DNA of 64,000 nt from the NCBI RefSeq assembly GCF_000026365.1, contig NC_012994.1, positions 248,001 to 312,000 of the forward strand, given 5' to 3'. The DNA is from Zygosaccharomyces rouxii. Lineage: Eukaryota > Ascomycota > Saccharomycetes > Saccharomycetales > Saccharomycetaceae. How positions within the stretch are numbered: position 1 is the first letter of the stretch; each line of letters begins with the position of its first letter. The notes under the pieces are model-generated. The model saw only the letters and a list, made by a program, of their open reading frames with translations. It was not told where the DNA came from and did not search any database. A program made the position numbers and the translations under genes. Shown here piece by piece: positions 28,372 to 37,778 of this stretch.

Positions 28372-29916
28372 CTACTTATCGTTACTTCCCCATTCGGCTA
28401 GCTCCGCTTGTAGCTCACCGACAATTTCTCCCAGTAAGCTAGAAAAATCTTGTTGTTGTTTTTCGGGTACGACCGCGTCTAGCTTGGTTGTCTCGTTATG
28501 GAATACGGCGTTGTAAGAAGACCCATTGCCGAATATGCGGCTTAACAAAGCGAGATCGTCCTGTGGTGGTGAGCGTAGCGGTACAAGCAGACCTTGAGGT
28601 TTAGTGTCGGCGGTAGCGATTTTATGACTAGGACGGCCTACATGCGGCTCGGATTTCCAACCAGCGAGTTCGAGTAATAATCCGTGTATTGCGACGTTTT
28701 CAAATGGCTCAACATACCCCTCGGTAAACGCGGGGCCGTTCGCGATAAAAAGCGCACGCATCTCTGGTGAGCTATTGTTGTAGCCATGTGTTCCCAATAG
28801 TCGTCTCTGGTGAGCTACAGCATAATGGACGTCAGGCAGAACCCAGATGTCAGCAGTTCTCTCTCCGGAAAGTTTATAGCCGAATTCCTGTTGGAGGTTT
28901 CTCGTCACATGAAAGTTTTTACCGATTTTTAATCTCTCGAGCCTTTTTATCAATTGCCGTTCCACGTGACTTGCGTTTGGGGTATATATAGCTAGGGCGG
29001 GACCTTCCAAGTAGGAATGTGAAACATGCTGTGTCCGTAGGTCGTCTGGAAGGATCTCCTTCTCCAGCAGCACATTATGTGACGGAACGGTTGCCATACC
29101 GTGATCGGAGAGTATTACAACGTTTGTAAAATGGCGCATATGGCGTTGGTCGAGCGCCGCAAAGACACGTGACACGTAGGAATCAATTTTGTTTAGCAAC
29201 TCGCGGAAAGAAGGTGTATGTGGTGCTGGATACCCGTATTCATGTCCATATGCATCCGGTTGAGGTGCATACGCAAGTATTAATTGTGGTCTTTCGCTTG
29301 CATCACGCTTGCCGTCGACGTAGTTTCGAAAAATGGACTCCGATTTTTCCTCGAGAGTCTCGGAGTCGTTGAATGCGGTAAAAAAATGCGGGGTGCGTCC
29401 CTGCACCTCGCATCCGGGCCACATGTGGGCGGCACTCTTGAAGGTGTCCGCAAAGAAGGCATTTTCCAACGTAGACCAAATGGGTTCAGAAGCCGTTTCC
29501 CATAGTTCTGGATCGATATTTCCGGGACCAAACTGTTTCTCCAACGAATGGTCCCAAAACCAATTGGCGACAATACCGTTTTCGCTTGGATATTTGCCTG
29601 TGACTATTGACCAATGATTGGGGAAGGTCTGTGAGGGGAAACTTGGTACTATAAAGGGCGCCACTGAGGTGTTTGGCTGTTGTAGAGTATACAGTTCGTG
29701 TAAAAAGGGCGTCGCCTCCTTAGATATTAACGATGGGTGAAACCCATCAAGAGAGAGTACGAGGGTTATTGGATAGAATTCATGGGTACCGTTTGAATAT
29801 TTCGCAGAGGGGTCGAACCCATGAGGCTTGTATCGATTATTATAACTATCTCTTAATCCCGTAAGTATGACTACTAAAAGTATCGACAGAACGAGGGATA
29901 GGGGCAGTAGAAACAT
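28372..29916 (-). CDS. NPP2: nucleotide pyrophosphatase/phosphodiesterase (single NPP1/NPP2 gene)
   Basis: A 514-residue type II membrane phosphodiesterase; S. cerevisiae has Npp1 (742, YCR026C) and Npp2 (493, YEL016C), and the length is nearer Npp2. One N-terminal membrane segment (about 3-21) is a signal anchor. The alkaline-phosphatase-fold metal site is intact: SLDGFHPSL (Asp), PSFPSQTFPNHWS with the threonine nucleophile, DAYGHEYG, LSDHGM and LGTHGYN. Several N-glycosylation sites are visible in the lumenal or exoplasmic part. It hydrolyses extracellular nucleotides and is induced by phosphate starvation in S. cerevisiae; no CACGTG Pho4 site is obvious here. Confidence 0.94.
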   Translation of the reverse strand: MFLLPLSLVLSILLVVILTGLRDSYNNRYKPHGFDPSAKYSNGTHEFYPITLVLSLDGFHPSLISKEATPFLHELYTLQQPNTSVAPFIVPSFPSQTFPNHWSIVTGKYPSENGIVANWFWDHSLEKQFGPGNIDPELWETASEPIWSTLENAFFADTFKSAAHMWPGCEVQGRTPHFFTAFNDSETLEEKSESIFRNYVDGKRDASERPQLILAYAPQPDAYGHEYGYPAPHTPSFRELLNKIDSYVSRVFAALDQRHMRHFTNVVILSDHGMATVPSHNVLLEKEILPDDLRTQHVSHSYLEGPALAIYTPNASHVERQLIKRLERLKIGKNFHVTRNLQQEFGYKLSGERTADIWVLPDVHYAVAHQRRLLGTHGYNNSSPEMRALFIANGPAFTEGYVEPFENVAIHGLLLELAGWKSEPHVGRPSHKIATADTKPQGLLVPLRSPPQDDLALLSRIFGNGSSYNAVFHNETTKLDAVVPEKQQQDFSSLLGEIVGELQAELAEWGSNDK

Positions 29917-30176
29917 GTTTGAGCCACAACTGACTAACAGTAGTAGTGGCCACTTGTCGATCTACTGATGTTTACCTGTATACGCGCACTTACGTATTAC
30001 CCACCCTGAGCGTATTCTTATATCATATATTACTAGCACTAGTTATCACTGTCCCAAAACTCGTTTCTAAAATTGGCCAACTGCTTGGGACAGAGGGACA
30101 ACGACCTTGTCCCTATGATAAATCTTTGTAGTATCATGTCTGTCTTAGAGAGCGAAAAAGAAATTTCAAGAAAGTT

Positions 30177-30298
30177 AGGGGAGGGGAAGGGGCGCCTGTT
30201 TCTTTTTTCCTCCCCTTTCTTTTTTCTGGGTAACACGTTTCTTTTTTGTGCATGATTAGGATATGATTCTACCCCGGAGCATAGCATATAAAAAGGGG
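30177..30298 (+). promoter_or_regulatory. stress-type promoter of the SDR gene: STRE cluster and TATA box
   Basis: Five stress response elements are seen: AGGGG at 30177-30181, 30182-30186, 30188-30192 and 30294-30298, and CCCCT at 30212-30216. A TATAAAAA box at 30287-30294 overlaps the last one, about 150 bases before the ATG. This arrangement is typical of Msn2/Msn4-driven genes in S. cerevisiae; activity here is inferred. Confidence 0.7.
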
Positions 30299-30439
30299 TG
30301 GGCAGAACGTCTAGTCGGATCGATATTCATGCACAATATTGTTTGATTGCCACCGCACCATCGAACTAGATCTCTCTACTGCTTCAGCAAGAAAGAGTAC
30401 TCCAATCACTGTTCGTTGTTCGCATATTAGCATATAACC

Positions 30440-31492
30440 ATGACTAGACAATCTAGACAAGGAAGTATCATTGAAGGTCCTCACGCCGTGGGTGCCCCAA
30501 ACCCAGCTGTGGTTAATGCTGCATTAGCTGAAGAATTAGAAGCTGAAACTCGTGTTGGTCCAGATGGTATCGTTAGGTCTGCCACTCCAGACACACCATC
30601 GATTCCATTAGTCAAGGACATCGTGCCCACTTATAGGCTAGACGGCCATGTTACCATTGTTACCGGTGGTTCTGGTGGTCTTGCACATACTCTATCGCAG
30701 GCACTAGTTGCTCAAGGCTCTCAGGTGGCCCTGGTAGACTTGGCTGTAGAAAAGTTGGCACGTGTGGAGAGAGAGTTGCAAGAGTTCATCAAGGTGAACA
30801 AGCTGACTCCCGTAAACATTTCTACCTGGGAGTGTGACATCAGTGATCCACAGGAAGTGGAAGAATTGATTAATTCTATTCCACGTGATCACGACGGTTT
30901 GATTCCGGATAAATTAGTGCATACTGCAGGTTACTGTCAAAATGTTCCTGCTCATGAATACAATGCTAGGAAGGCTGAGCATTTGGTCAAAGTTAACCTA
31001 CTGGGGTCTTTGTACATTTGTCAGGCCATGACTAGACAATTGATTGAACGTAGCAAGAGAAGAAGATCTATTGCTGCTTTGAGGGGATCTGTAGGTGAAG
31101 CAGTGCCACAATTCCCTAACGCTTCATTCGTTTTGATCGGATCCATGTCTGGTATAATCGTTAACACCCCACAACCTCAAGTCGCCTACAACATGGCCAA
31201 GGCAGGTGTTATTCATATGGTTAAATCTCTGGCATGTGAATGGGCTCGTTATGGTATTCGTGTTAATGCCATTTCTCCAGGTTACATCGCTACACCATTG
31301 ACTAAGCAAGTCATTGGTGCATCGCCAGAAGGTTTAGCTCTGCAGGAACAGTGGACCTCGAGAATCCCAATGGAGCGTATGGCTGAACCAAAGGAATTCG
31401 TCGGTGCTATGTTGTATCTGTTGAGTAGAACGGCATCTTCTTACACTACTGGTGAGAACTTGGTCGTGGATGGTGGTTACACCAACTTCTAA
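30440..31492 (+). CDS. short-chain dehydrogenase/reductase of the sorbose/arabinitol/mannitol type
   Basis: A 350-residue NAD(P)-dependent classical SDR with an N-terminal extension of about 65 residues before the Rossmann fold. The dinucleotide-binding motif VTGGSGGLA lies near residue 75, followed by the LVDL acidic residue, the catalytic serine in IGSMSG, YNMAK (Tyr and Lys) near 252-256, and NAISPGYIATPL. The closest relatives I recall are the sorbose reductases Sou1/Sou2 and fungal D-arabinitol 2-dehydrogenases. A polyol role would suit an osmotolerant yeast and the stress-type promoter. Codon use is strongly biased (GGT, TTG, GTT, CCA), indicating high expression. No orthologue is placed here in S. 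cerevisiae as far as I recall. Substrate uncertain. Confidence 0.85.
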   Translation: MTRQSRQGSIIEGPHAVGAPNPAVVNAALAEELEAETRVGPDGIVRSATPDTPSIPLVKDIVPTYRLDGHVTIVTGGSGGLAHTLSQALVAQGSQVALVDLAVEKLARVERELQEFIKVNKLTPVNISTWECDISDPQEVEELINSIPRDHDGLIPDKLVHTAGYCQNVPAHEYNARKAEHLVKVNLLGSLYICQAMTRQLIERSKRRRSIAALRGSVGEAVPQFPNASFVLIGSMSGIIVNTPQPQVAYNMAKAGVIHMVKSLACEWARYGIRVNAISPGYIATPLTKQVIGASPEGLALQEQWTSRIPMERMAEPKEFVGAMLYLLSRTASSYTTGENLVVDGGYTNF

Positions 31493-31606
31493 TTTCATTT
31501 CTTTTTTTTTTTTTCATCTTTAATTCATCCCATTTTTTTTTTTTTTGTATAGTAGGTAATCCCAAATTCTCTAATAAGTAAGGTATAAGTATTCATATTA
31601 TTTTAA

Positions 31607-31611
<5 letters not shown>

Positions 31612-31638
<27 letters not shown>
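31612..31638. repeat. TTA trinucleotide microsatellite, nine perfect copies
   Basis: Nine tandem TTA units sit in the 177-base convergent spacer between the SDR gene and RHB1, next to two T runs (31501-31514 and 31531-31546) that probably mark the SDR 3' end. Length is likely to vary between strains. Confidence 0.9.
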
Positions 31639-31642
<4 letters not shown>

Positions 31643-31669
31643 TATTGCTACTTTTATGCATATACGCCT

Positions 31670-32272
31670 TCACATCATTAAACATTTAGAGTCCCCGTTT
31701 GAATCACCAGTACCCAACTCTTGCTGACGCATTTTTTCTAATACTGCTCTATATGCTCCTTCGACATTAACATCTTGCTTTGCACTACACTCAACAAATC
31801 CTGCTTTGTGTTTTCCATCCGTACTACCAATTGTTTTAGCTAATTCGCGGCCCTCTTGACTAGAAATGAATTCCGTGGACGAAGCACTGTCTCTAACGTC
31901 GATTTTATTAGCAACAACAACACATGGTAGATCGTCTCTGCCCAATTGGTCTACTAGTTTGTCCCAAACTACCGGAATTAGCTCAAAACTAGGCCTATTG
32001 GAAACGCTATAACACAGTACAATACCTTTGACACCAATTAAAGATTTGGCATTTAGAAGAGAGAATTCATCTTGACCAGCAGTATCTAATATCTCTAAAG
32101 TATAATTGTTACCTTTAAACTGGACAATCTTGGTAAAGTCGTTTTCAATCGTGGGGTAATAAGATTCGACAAAATGTTCTTCTACAAATCTTACCGTAAG
32201 CGTAGTCTTTCCGACGTTTCTTGCACCTAATACCGCTATTTTCCTCTGAAATGATGGCTGATTATAACTCAT
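31670..32272 (-). CDS. RHB1: Rhb1, Rheb-family small GTPase
   Basis: A 200-residue GTPase (S. cerevisiae Rhb1, YCR027C, is 209). The P loop is GARNVGKTT (residues 16-24); effector region YYPTIENDF, DTAGQDE (G3), VANKID (G4) and CSAK (G5) are all present. The protein ends CLMM, a CaaX box for farnesylation and membrane attachment. In S. cerevisiae it limits arginine and lysine uptake through Can1; in other fungi it acts upstream of TORC1. It is divergent from EDC3 with 195 bases between starts. Confidence 0.95.
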   Translation of the reverse strand: MSYNQPSFQRKIAVLGARNVGKTTLTVRFVEEHFVESYYPTIENDFTKIVQFKGNNYTLEILDTAGQDEFSLLNAKSLIGVKGIVLCYSVSNRPSFELIPVVWDKLVDQLGRDDLPCVVVANKIDVRDSASSTEFISSQEGRELAKTIGSTDGKHKAGFVECSAKQDVNVEGAYRAVLEKMRQQELGTGDSNGDSKCLMM

Positions 32273-32467
32273 TATTACTCCTTGTACTATCCCTCTTCTT
32301 TTTCCCTCTTCTGGCTCTTCTCGTTCTGTTATAGATTGTGTTGATATATTTTTTTATTTTTTTCACACCTTGTTAAGTTCAAAAATTTGAACTGGTGAAC
32401 ATAACTACTGCAACTCACTCAACTTTTAAGGATTGATAAGAAAAACTAACGAGGAAATCTGCTTGAG

Positions 32468-33946
32468 ATGTCTCAGTTTGTGGGATTCGGCGTTCAGGTG
32501 GAATTGAAAGACGGTAAAAGAATCCAAGGTAGAATCGCAAAGGCCACCGCTAAGGGACTTACGTTAAACGATGTTGTATTTGGTGATGGCGGAACTTCAC
32601 AGGCTTTTAAGGTTAGAGCCTCGAGACTGAAGGACTTGAAAGTTTTAAGTGTAGCGAGGAAAACCCATCATACTCCCAAGGTTTCACCACCGGCTTCGCA
32701 AGGTCAAGATTGGCAAAATGATGATGTTAACAAATTAAAGCAACAGGACGATTTTGATTTCCAAGGAAATTTGAAGATGTTTAACAAGAAGGATGTATTT
32801 GCACAATTAAAACAACAGGATGATGTACAACCTCAGCAGAGATTAGTATCACATAACAAAAAACCTGAGAATATTGCTAATGATCAATCGGTTATACCAA
32901 ATGCAAAGGAGGATGCATGGGATGTAGATGATGAGAAGTATTACGATGCACAACTGTTACCAGTTACAAAATCTATAAATATAACCCATCTTTTACATAA
33001 CAAAGGTGGAGATGATCAAGAAGCAGATGAGGAGGAGGAGGAGGAGGAGGAAAGTGAAGAGGAAAAAGTTATTGCCAAAATCAAACAGGCATTGAGAAGT
33101 GATCGTCCAGCGTTGTTACGCGCTAAGGAAATTAATTTACAGGTTTTAATGGCTAACCCGGTACAATTGCTGGAGATGGAACGCGTAAGTGCTGAACAAT
33201 ACGGTATACATGCACCAATAGTAGTGGAAAATTTTGGTAATAATGCATCATTTGTTCTAAAGCAAAAATTGGGTGGTCGTATTAGACTTCGCCTTGATAA
33301 TATGAATCCGGGCCCATTAGTGGTAATAATGGCATCAGATTCTTACAGATCGGGTGCTAGAGCCCTTTCATTAGGACGTCATCTTTGTCAAACCGGCCAT
33401 GTACGTGTTGTTGTTGTATTTATCTCTCAAGACTTACAGGATAACCACGTATTGCAGCAAATGGATCTTTTCCGCCGCAGCGGTGGTAAAATAGTCAATG
33501 GTATCACGCAGTTGGAATCCCTAGTTGACAAATTAAATACGCCGGTAGAATGCGTTATCGATGCCATTCAAGGGTTCGACTGTAATCTTTCAGATCTTTA
33601 CTACAACGAAGCTCTTAGCCCATTAGAAAATCGCGTAAGGTCATTAATTCAATGGTGTAACTCTTTACACAATGTACAAATTTGGTCATTGGATATTCCA
33701 GCAGGCTTTGACTCTACAACAGGTACACAAAATTTCGATGATGCTGTGAGGGCAACAGGTGTGCTAAGTTCAGGATGGCCACTGGCGGCATTACATGCTG
33801 TCAAGGACCAACTGAAGGACCAATTGACAGAAGTAGTAGCAATTGACGTGGGAACTCCACAGGGAGTCTACGCACAAACTTCACTACGCAAATTTCAATC
33901 GTATGACGTTTTTGTCACAGAAGGATCTTTATCATTGGATATATAG
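32468..33946 (+). CDS. EDC3: Edc3, enhancer of mRNA decapping and P-body scaffold
   Basis: A 492-residue protein (S. cerevisiae 551, YEL015W). The domains run in family order: an LSm-like domain at 1-62 (FVGFGVQVELKDGKRIQG), a flexible linker, an FDF helix (DDFDFQGNLKMFNKKDVF, about 93-110) that binds the helicase Dhh1, an acidic run encoded by GAG/GAA repeats (about 183-200), then the YjeF-N domain (about 215-490) that dimerises and builds P bodies. In S. cerevisiae Edc3 activates Dcp2 and targets RPS28B and YRA1 mRNAs for decay. Confidence 0.95.
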   Translation: MSQFVGFGVQVELKDGKRIQGRIAKATAKGLTLNDVVFGDGGTSQAFKVRASRLKDLKVLSVARKTHHTPKVSPPASQGQDWQNDDVNKLKQQDDFDFQGNLKMFNKKDVFAQLKQQDDVQPQQRLVSHNKKPENIANDQSVIPNAKEDAWDVDDEKYYDAQLLPVTKSINITHLLHNKGGDDQEADEEEEEEEESEEEKVIAKIKQALRSDRPALLRAKEINLQVLMANPVQLLEMERVSAEQYGIHAPIVVENFGNNASFVLKQKLGGRIRLRLDNMNPGPLVVIMASDSYRSGARALSLGRHLCQTGHVRVVVVFISQDLQDNHVLQQMDLFRRSGGKIVNGITQLESLVDKLNTPVECVIDAIQGFDCNLSDLYYNEALSPLENRVRSLIQWCNSLHNVQIWSLDIPAGFDSTTGTQNFDDAVRATGVLSSGWPLAALHAVKDQLKDQLTEVVAIDVGTPQGVYAQTSLRKFQSYDVFVTEGSLSLDI

Positions 33947-34428
33947 AAACATATATATATGTGTATTATTATCATTACTATTGTTACACGCTATTCCTGT
34001 CATCTTTCCTATCACTATTGGTATCATTTCGGCGGGTTGTCCCAAAGCGGAAAGAACCAGAATATTTTCCTTCCTTTTAAATACGAGAAAGTTTAAAAGG
34101 GAAAGAAAGAGAGAAAAAATTCAGAACACATACTTATACACAGGGGAACTACAACAAAAAATTGAGGTGATATCAGGAGTAATCAGTAAGAGCAGGGGTT
34201 GCTGAGACTTAAGAAGATTGGACGTATTGATAAAAACCCAACTACTGTTTAGTCTTGTAAGGGCACGCAAGAGAATTTCTCGGTTTCGGTTTTCCCTTTT
34301 ACTTTTACTTTTACTATTATTATTCAGATAAATTGGGTGGTGGTGATACTAGTTCGAGAGAAAAAGGATAAAAAGGATTGAATTGGAAGCTCTGTAAGAA
34401 TTGAATTAGAATTGGAAAATATTGAAAA
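33947..34428. other. spacer EDC3 to VAC8
   Basis: This 482-base tandem-gene spacer contains the EDC3 3' end and the VAC8 promoter. An ACTTTT-type repeat lies near 34300-34316 and purine-rich sequence near 34085-34115. I see no RNA gene or credible coding frame. Confidence 0.5.
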
Positions 34429-36129
34429 ATGGGAGGCTGTTGTAGTTGCTTGAGGGATAGTTCAGATGAGGCAAGCGTTCTCCCCATTGCCGATAACGAA
34501 AGAGAGGCAGTTACGTTACTTCTTGGATATTTAGAAGATAAGGATAGGTTTGATTTTTATTCTGGCAAACCACTAAAGGCTCTAACTACGTTGGTTTATT
34601 CCGATAATCTAAATTTACAACGTAGTGCGGCATTAGCATTTGCAGAGATTACGGAGAAGTATGTTCGTCCTGTATCGAGAGATGTTTTAGAACCAATCCT
34701 CATATTGTTGCAAAGTCAAGATCCTCAGATACAGGTTGCTGCATGTGCAGCTTTGGGTAATTTAGCTGTTAACAATGAAAATAAATTGTTGATTGTGGAA
34801 ATGGGCGGATTGGAACCATTGATTAATCAAATGATGGGTAATAATGTTGAAGTTCAATGTAATGCAGTAGGCTGCATTACTAACTTGGCAACTCAAGATG
34901 ACAACAAACACAAAATTGCTACTTCTGGTGCATTAGTACCTTTAACCAGGTTGGCAAAATCTCAACATATAAGAGTTCAAAGAAATGCCACTGGTGCTTT
35001 ACTAAACATGACACATTCAGAGGAGAATAGAAGAGAATTGGTTAATGCAGGTTCTGTTCCAGTTCTCGTTTCACTTTTATCAAGTGCTGATCCTGACGTC
35101 CAATATTATTGTACTACTGCATTATCAAACATTGCAGTTGATGAGTCAAATAGAAAGAAATTGGCGCAGACTGAACCACGTTTGGTATCTAAATTAGTGG
35201 CCCTAATGGATTCGCCATCTTCCAGAGTTAAATGTCAGGCAACATTGGCATTAAGGAATTTGGCATCAGATACTTCATATCAACTGGAAATTGTGAGAGC
35301 TGGTGGATTGCCTCACTTGGTTAAATTGATTCAAAGCGATTCAATGCCATTAGTTTTGGCAAGTGTTGCTTGTATTAGAAACATATCTATTCATCCATTG
35401 AATGAGGGTCTAATAGTTGATGCGGGTTTCTTAAAGCCATTGGTTAGACTACTAGATTTTAAAGAATCTGAAGAAATTCAATGTCATGCTGTTTCAACAT
35501 TGAGAAATTTAGCAGCTTCATCAGAACGGAATCGTAAAGAGTTTTTCGAAAGTGGTGCCGTGGAAAAATGTAAGGAGTTGGCATTGGATAGTCCGGTTAG
35601 CGTACAAAGTGAAATTTCTGCATGTTTTGCCATCTTAGCGTTGGCTGACATTTCCAAGCTGGATCTCTTGGATGCAAACATCTTAGACGCTTTAGTACCA
35701 ATGACTTATTCTAATAATCAAGAAGTTTCGGGTAATGCTGCTGCTGCTTTAGCTAACCTCTGTTCCCGGATCAATAATTATACTAGAATTATTGAAGCTT
35801 GGGGCATTCCTAATGGTGGTATTAGAGGATTTTTGGCAAGATTTTTACACAGTGATTATGCAACTTTTGAACATATCGCATTGTGGACAATTTTACAGTT
35901 GCTAGAAAGTCATAACGATAAAGTAGCAGAATTAGTGAAAAATGATAAAGAAATAATTAATGGGGTTAAAAGAATGGCAGATATTACTTTTGAACGTTTG
36001 CAAAGATCAGGTTCAGACGGTAAGAATAATGATCACGATTTGGCAGATTCTAAATCTTCGGAAGCTGCAGAGGATGCAAGCGTAGAGTTGTATAATATTA
36101 CACAACAAATCCTGCAGTTTCTGAATTGA
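34429..36129 (+). CDS. VAC8: Vac8, armadillo-repeat vacuolar membrane adaptor
   Basis: A 566-residue protein, very similar to S. cerevisiae Vac8 (578, YEL013W). The N-terminus [15 protein letters not shown] has the myristoylation glycine and the three palmitoylated cysteines (4, 5, 7) that anchor it to the vacuole. Some eleven to twelve armadillo repeats follow to about residue 500 (for example [16 protein letters not shown]). It links the vacuole to Vac17 and Myo2 for inheritance, to Nvj1 for nucleus-vacuole junctions and to Atg13 in the Cvt pathway. The spacer between the last repeat and the C-terminus is shorter than in S. cerevisiae. Confidence 0.97.
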   Translation: MGGCCSCLRDSSDEASVLPIADNEREAVTLLLGYLEDKDRFDFYSGKPLKALTTLVYSDNLNLQRSAALAFAEITEKYVRPVSRDVLEPILILLQSQDPQIQVAACAALGNLAVNNENKLLIVEMGGLEPLINQMMGNNVEVQCNAVGCITNLATQDDNKHKIATSGALVPLTRLAKSQHIRVQRNATGALLNMTHSEENRRELVNAGSVPVLVSLLSSADPDVQYYCTTALSNIAVDESNRKKLAQTEPRLVSKLVALMDSPSSRVKCQATLALRNLASDTSYQLEIVRAGGLPHLVKLIQSDSMPLVLASVACIRNISIHPLNEGLIVDAGFLKPLVRLLDFKESEEIQCHAVSTLRNLAASSERNRKEFFESGAVEKCKELALDSPVSVQSEISACFAILALADISKLDLLDANILDALVPMTYSNNQEVSGNAAAALANLCSRINNYTRIIEAWGIPNGGIRGFLARFLHSDYATFEHIALWTILQLLESHNDKVAELVKNDKEIINGVKRMADITFERLQRSGSDGKNNDHDLADSKSSEAAEDASVELYNITQQILQFLN

Positions 36130-36599
36130 TTCTGATTTTACTATTGAAACTTTTGTTTTCCCTCCTCTAAAATTTGCACATCCCTTTCACTCATCGTACG
36201 CTTTTCTGAATTTGTTTTGGTGCCAATTGTAATTTCAAGAATTGATACAAAAAGAAACAAGTCAAGATTCGGTATTATCTAAATTCAATTCACTGTCCAA
36301 AAATTATGCAAAAGAAAAAAAACAAAAAACAAAAAAGCACACATAATAGTAATATTTCCAAACTGTGAGGTCTCGTGGTGACTAGATCGATTGTTCCCTT
36401 CTTTTCTTTTTTATTTTTGTATCATTTGTTTGTTTTTTTTATTTCGTATAGTTAATAATTATAAAAATAGGAACGTAAGTCATAAATTGCCTCCAATTAA
36501 TCATTGGTAGCCCTTATGAGCTCCGATACATTTGGCCATCAGGAGTTCACAGCATTTTTAGCATTGTTGAACGTTGATTGGGTACAAAAATAAAACTTC
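36130..36599. other. spacer VAC8 to tRNA-Gln
   Basis: This 470-base stretch is very AT-rich, with A runs near 36310-36335 and T runs near 36405-36440. The latter half abuts the 3' end of the tRNA-Gln. Nothing gene-like is seen. Confidence 0.5.
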
Positions 36600-36671
36600 A
36601 GGTCCTACCCGGATTCGAACCGGGGTCGTTCGGATCAAAACCGAAAGTGATAACCACTACACTATAGAACC
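36600..36671 (-). tRNA. tRNA-Gln (UUG)
   Basis: The minus strand folds as a 72-base tRNA: acceptor GGTTCTA pairs with TAGGACC, D arm GTGTAGTGGTTATCAC, anticodon loop TTTTGAT (anticodon UUG), and T arm CCCCGGTTCGAATCCGGG. No intron. It is close to the S. cerevisiae tRNA-Gln(UUG) sequence as I recall it. Confidence 0.96.
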
Positions 36672-37237
36672 AATTAGTTCTGATTTCTGAAGGACAGAGT
36701 TTCTCAACTTGAGATATGTTTTCTCAAGTGACAAAAAACTAAGCGGTTATGCATTGAGATATTAATTTTTGAAAGCATCGAGAGTATATCTTTCGATGGA
36801 CTATACAGTTAACACTGTTTAGTGTAGGCAAATAAGCCTGTAGTAAGCTCTTTCGGACCTTGCATTCTCTAATGCTACGCTTGGTATGTTTTATATAAGC
36901 ATTAATATGCAGTATCCAACTTATAGAAAGAGCAAGAAAATTCCTGTAAGACATCAGAGATGCCGATATCTTAAATGTGAGAGCTCTAGAACTGTATTAT
37001 GGACCCATTGCGTCCTACGAGTTATATTACAAATGTTTTTATGATTACATTAATGTTGGAAGCGGTTACGGCATTGGTAGCTTAGATATGGGTGGAAAGG
37101 GCCGACAGGGGTCAGAGAACACCCAAAATAGTGTCTGACAACCCACATGTAACATTGCTAAAAAGTTCGATTAGCCACGACGACACCAGTTTTTTTTTTT
37201 TTTGGCTTACATATTCAAAATTTTCAAAAAAATTAAT
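36672..37237. other. spacer between tRNA-Gln and initiator tRNA-Met
   Basis: This 566-base stretch has no open frame of note. A segment at 37054-37160 starts TGTTGG and ends near AACA, which superficially resembles an LTR boundary, but the interior is GC-richer and no target duplication is found. A T run (37190-37204) precedes the tRNA-Met 3' side. Confidence 0.4.
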
Positions 37238-37309
37238 TAGCGCCGCTAGGTTTCGATCCTAGGACATCAGGGTTATGAGCCCTGCGCGCTTCCACTGCGC
37301 CACGGCGCT
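37238..37309 (-). tRNA. initiator tRNA-Met (CAU)
   Basis: The minus strand gives a 72-base tRNA with A1:U72 (AGCGCCG pairs with CGGCGCT), a diagnostic of the initiator. The three G:C pairs (GGG and CCC) bracket the anticodon loop CTCATAA, and the T loop is ATCGAAA instead of TTCGAAT. These are the hallmarks of yeast initiator tRNA-Met rather than the elongator. Confidence 0.97.
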
Positions 37310-37778
37310 ATAGAAACTTGTTGAGATAGTGTTAAAAGAGTAGCTACCAAGTTCGCTTTAATTAGTCATGTGCAATCGTCTTATTACGCTAAGTAGTCTC
37401 GAGCCCCTCAGTATAAGCGGTAAAACTTTATTAAGGGACTGTGATACTATTAGGCTCCTCGTTTGTTTGTTTTTTTACCTGTATGAACACTAGTCTAGCA
37501 AGATTTAAAGAATGTCTCATACCTGTGTTAACTCCATCGTTCAATATCAGGTTCTGCTTCATGGTTAGTATGCTACAAAGTTATGATGTGATGCGTATAT
37601 CGCTTGCTTATTTCTATAGATTACATGTCCTTTCAGTTCATGACAAGGTGAAATGTTTATAATTTAACCTGGAGAACCAATCGCATGCTGAAACTCCATC
37701 GAGGTTCTCAAATTCCTCTTGGTAGTTATCCCAGGACTTTCCGTCGACGCTTTCATTATTTAACTTGGCTGATAAGCG
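37310..37778. other. spacer initiator tRNA-Met to MAK32
   Basis: This 469-base stretch precedes MAK32. An open frame at 37441-37662 starts with a non-ATG codon and has no protein-like features. No factor site is asserted. Confidence 0.45.

Noticed and set aside
37054..37160. Solo LTR of a Ty element near the tRNA-Met
   Set aside because: It starts TGTTGG and ends in an AACA-like sequence, but has no five-base target duplication, is only about 107 bases long, and the inside does not resemble a Ty LTR.
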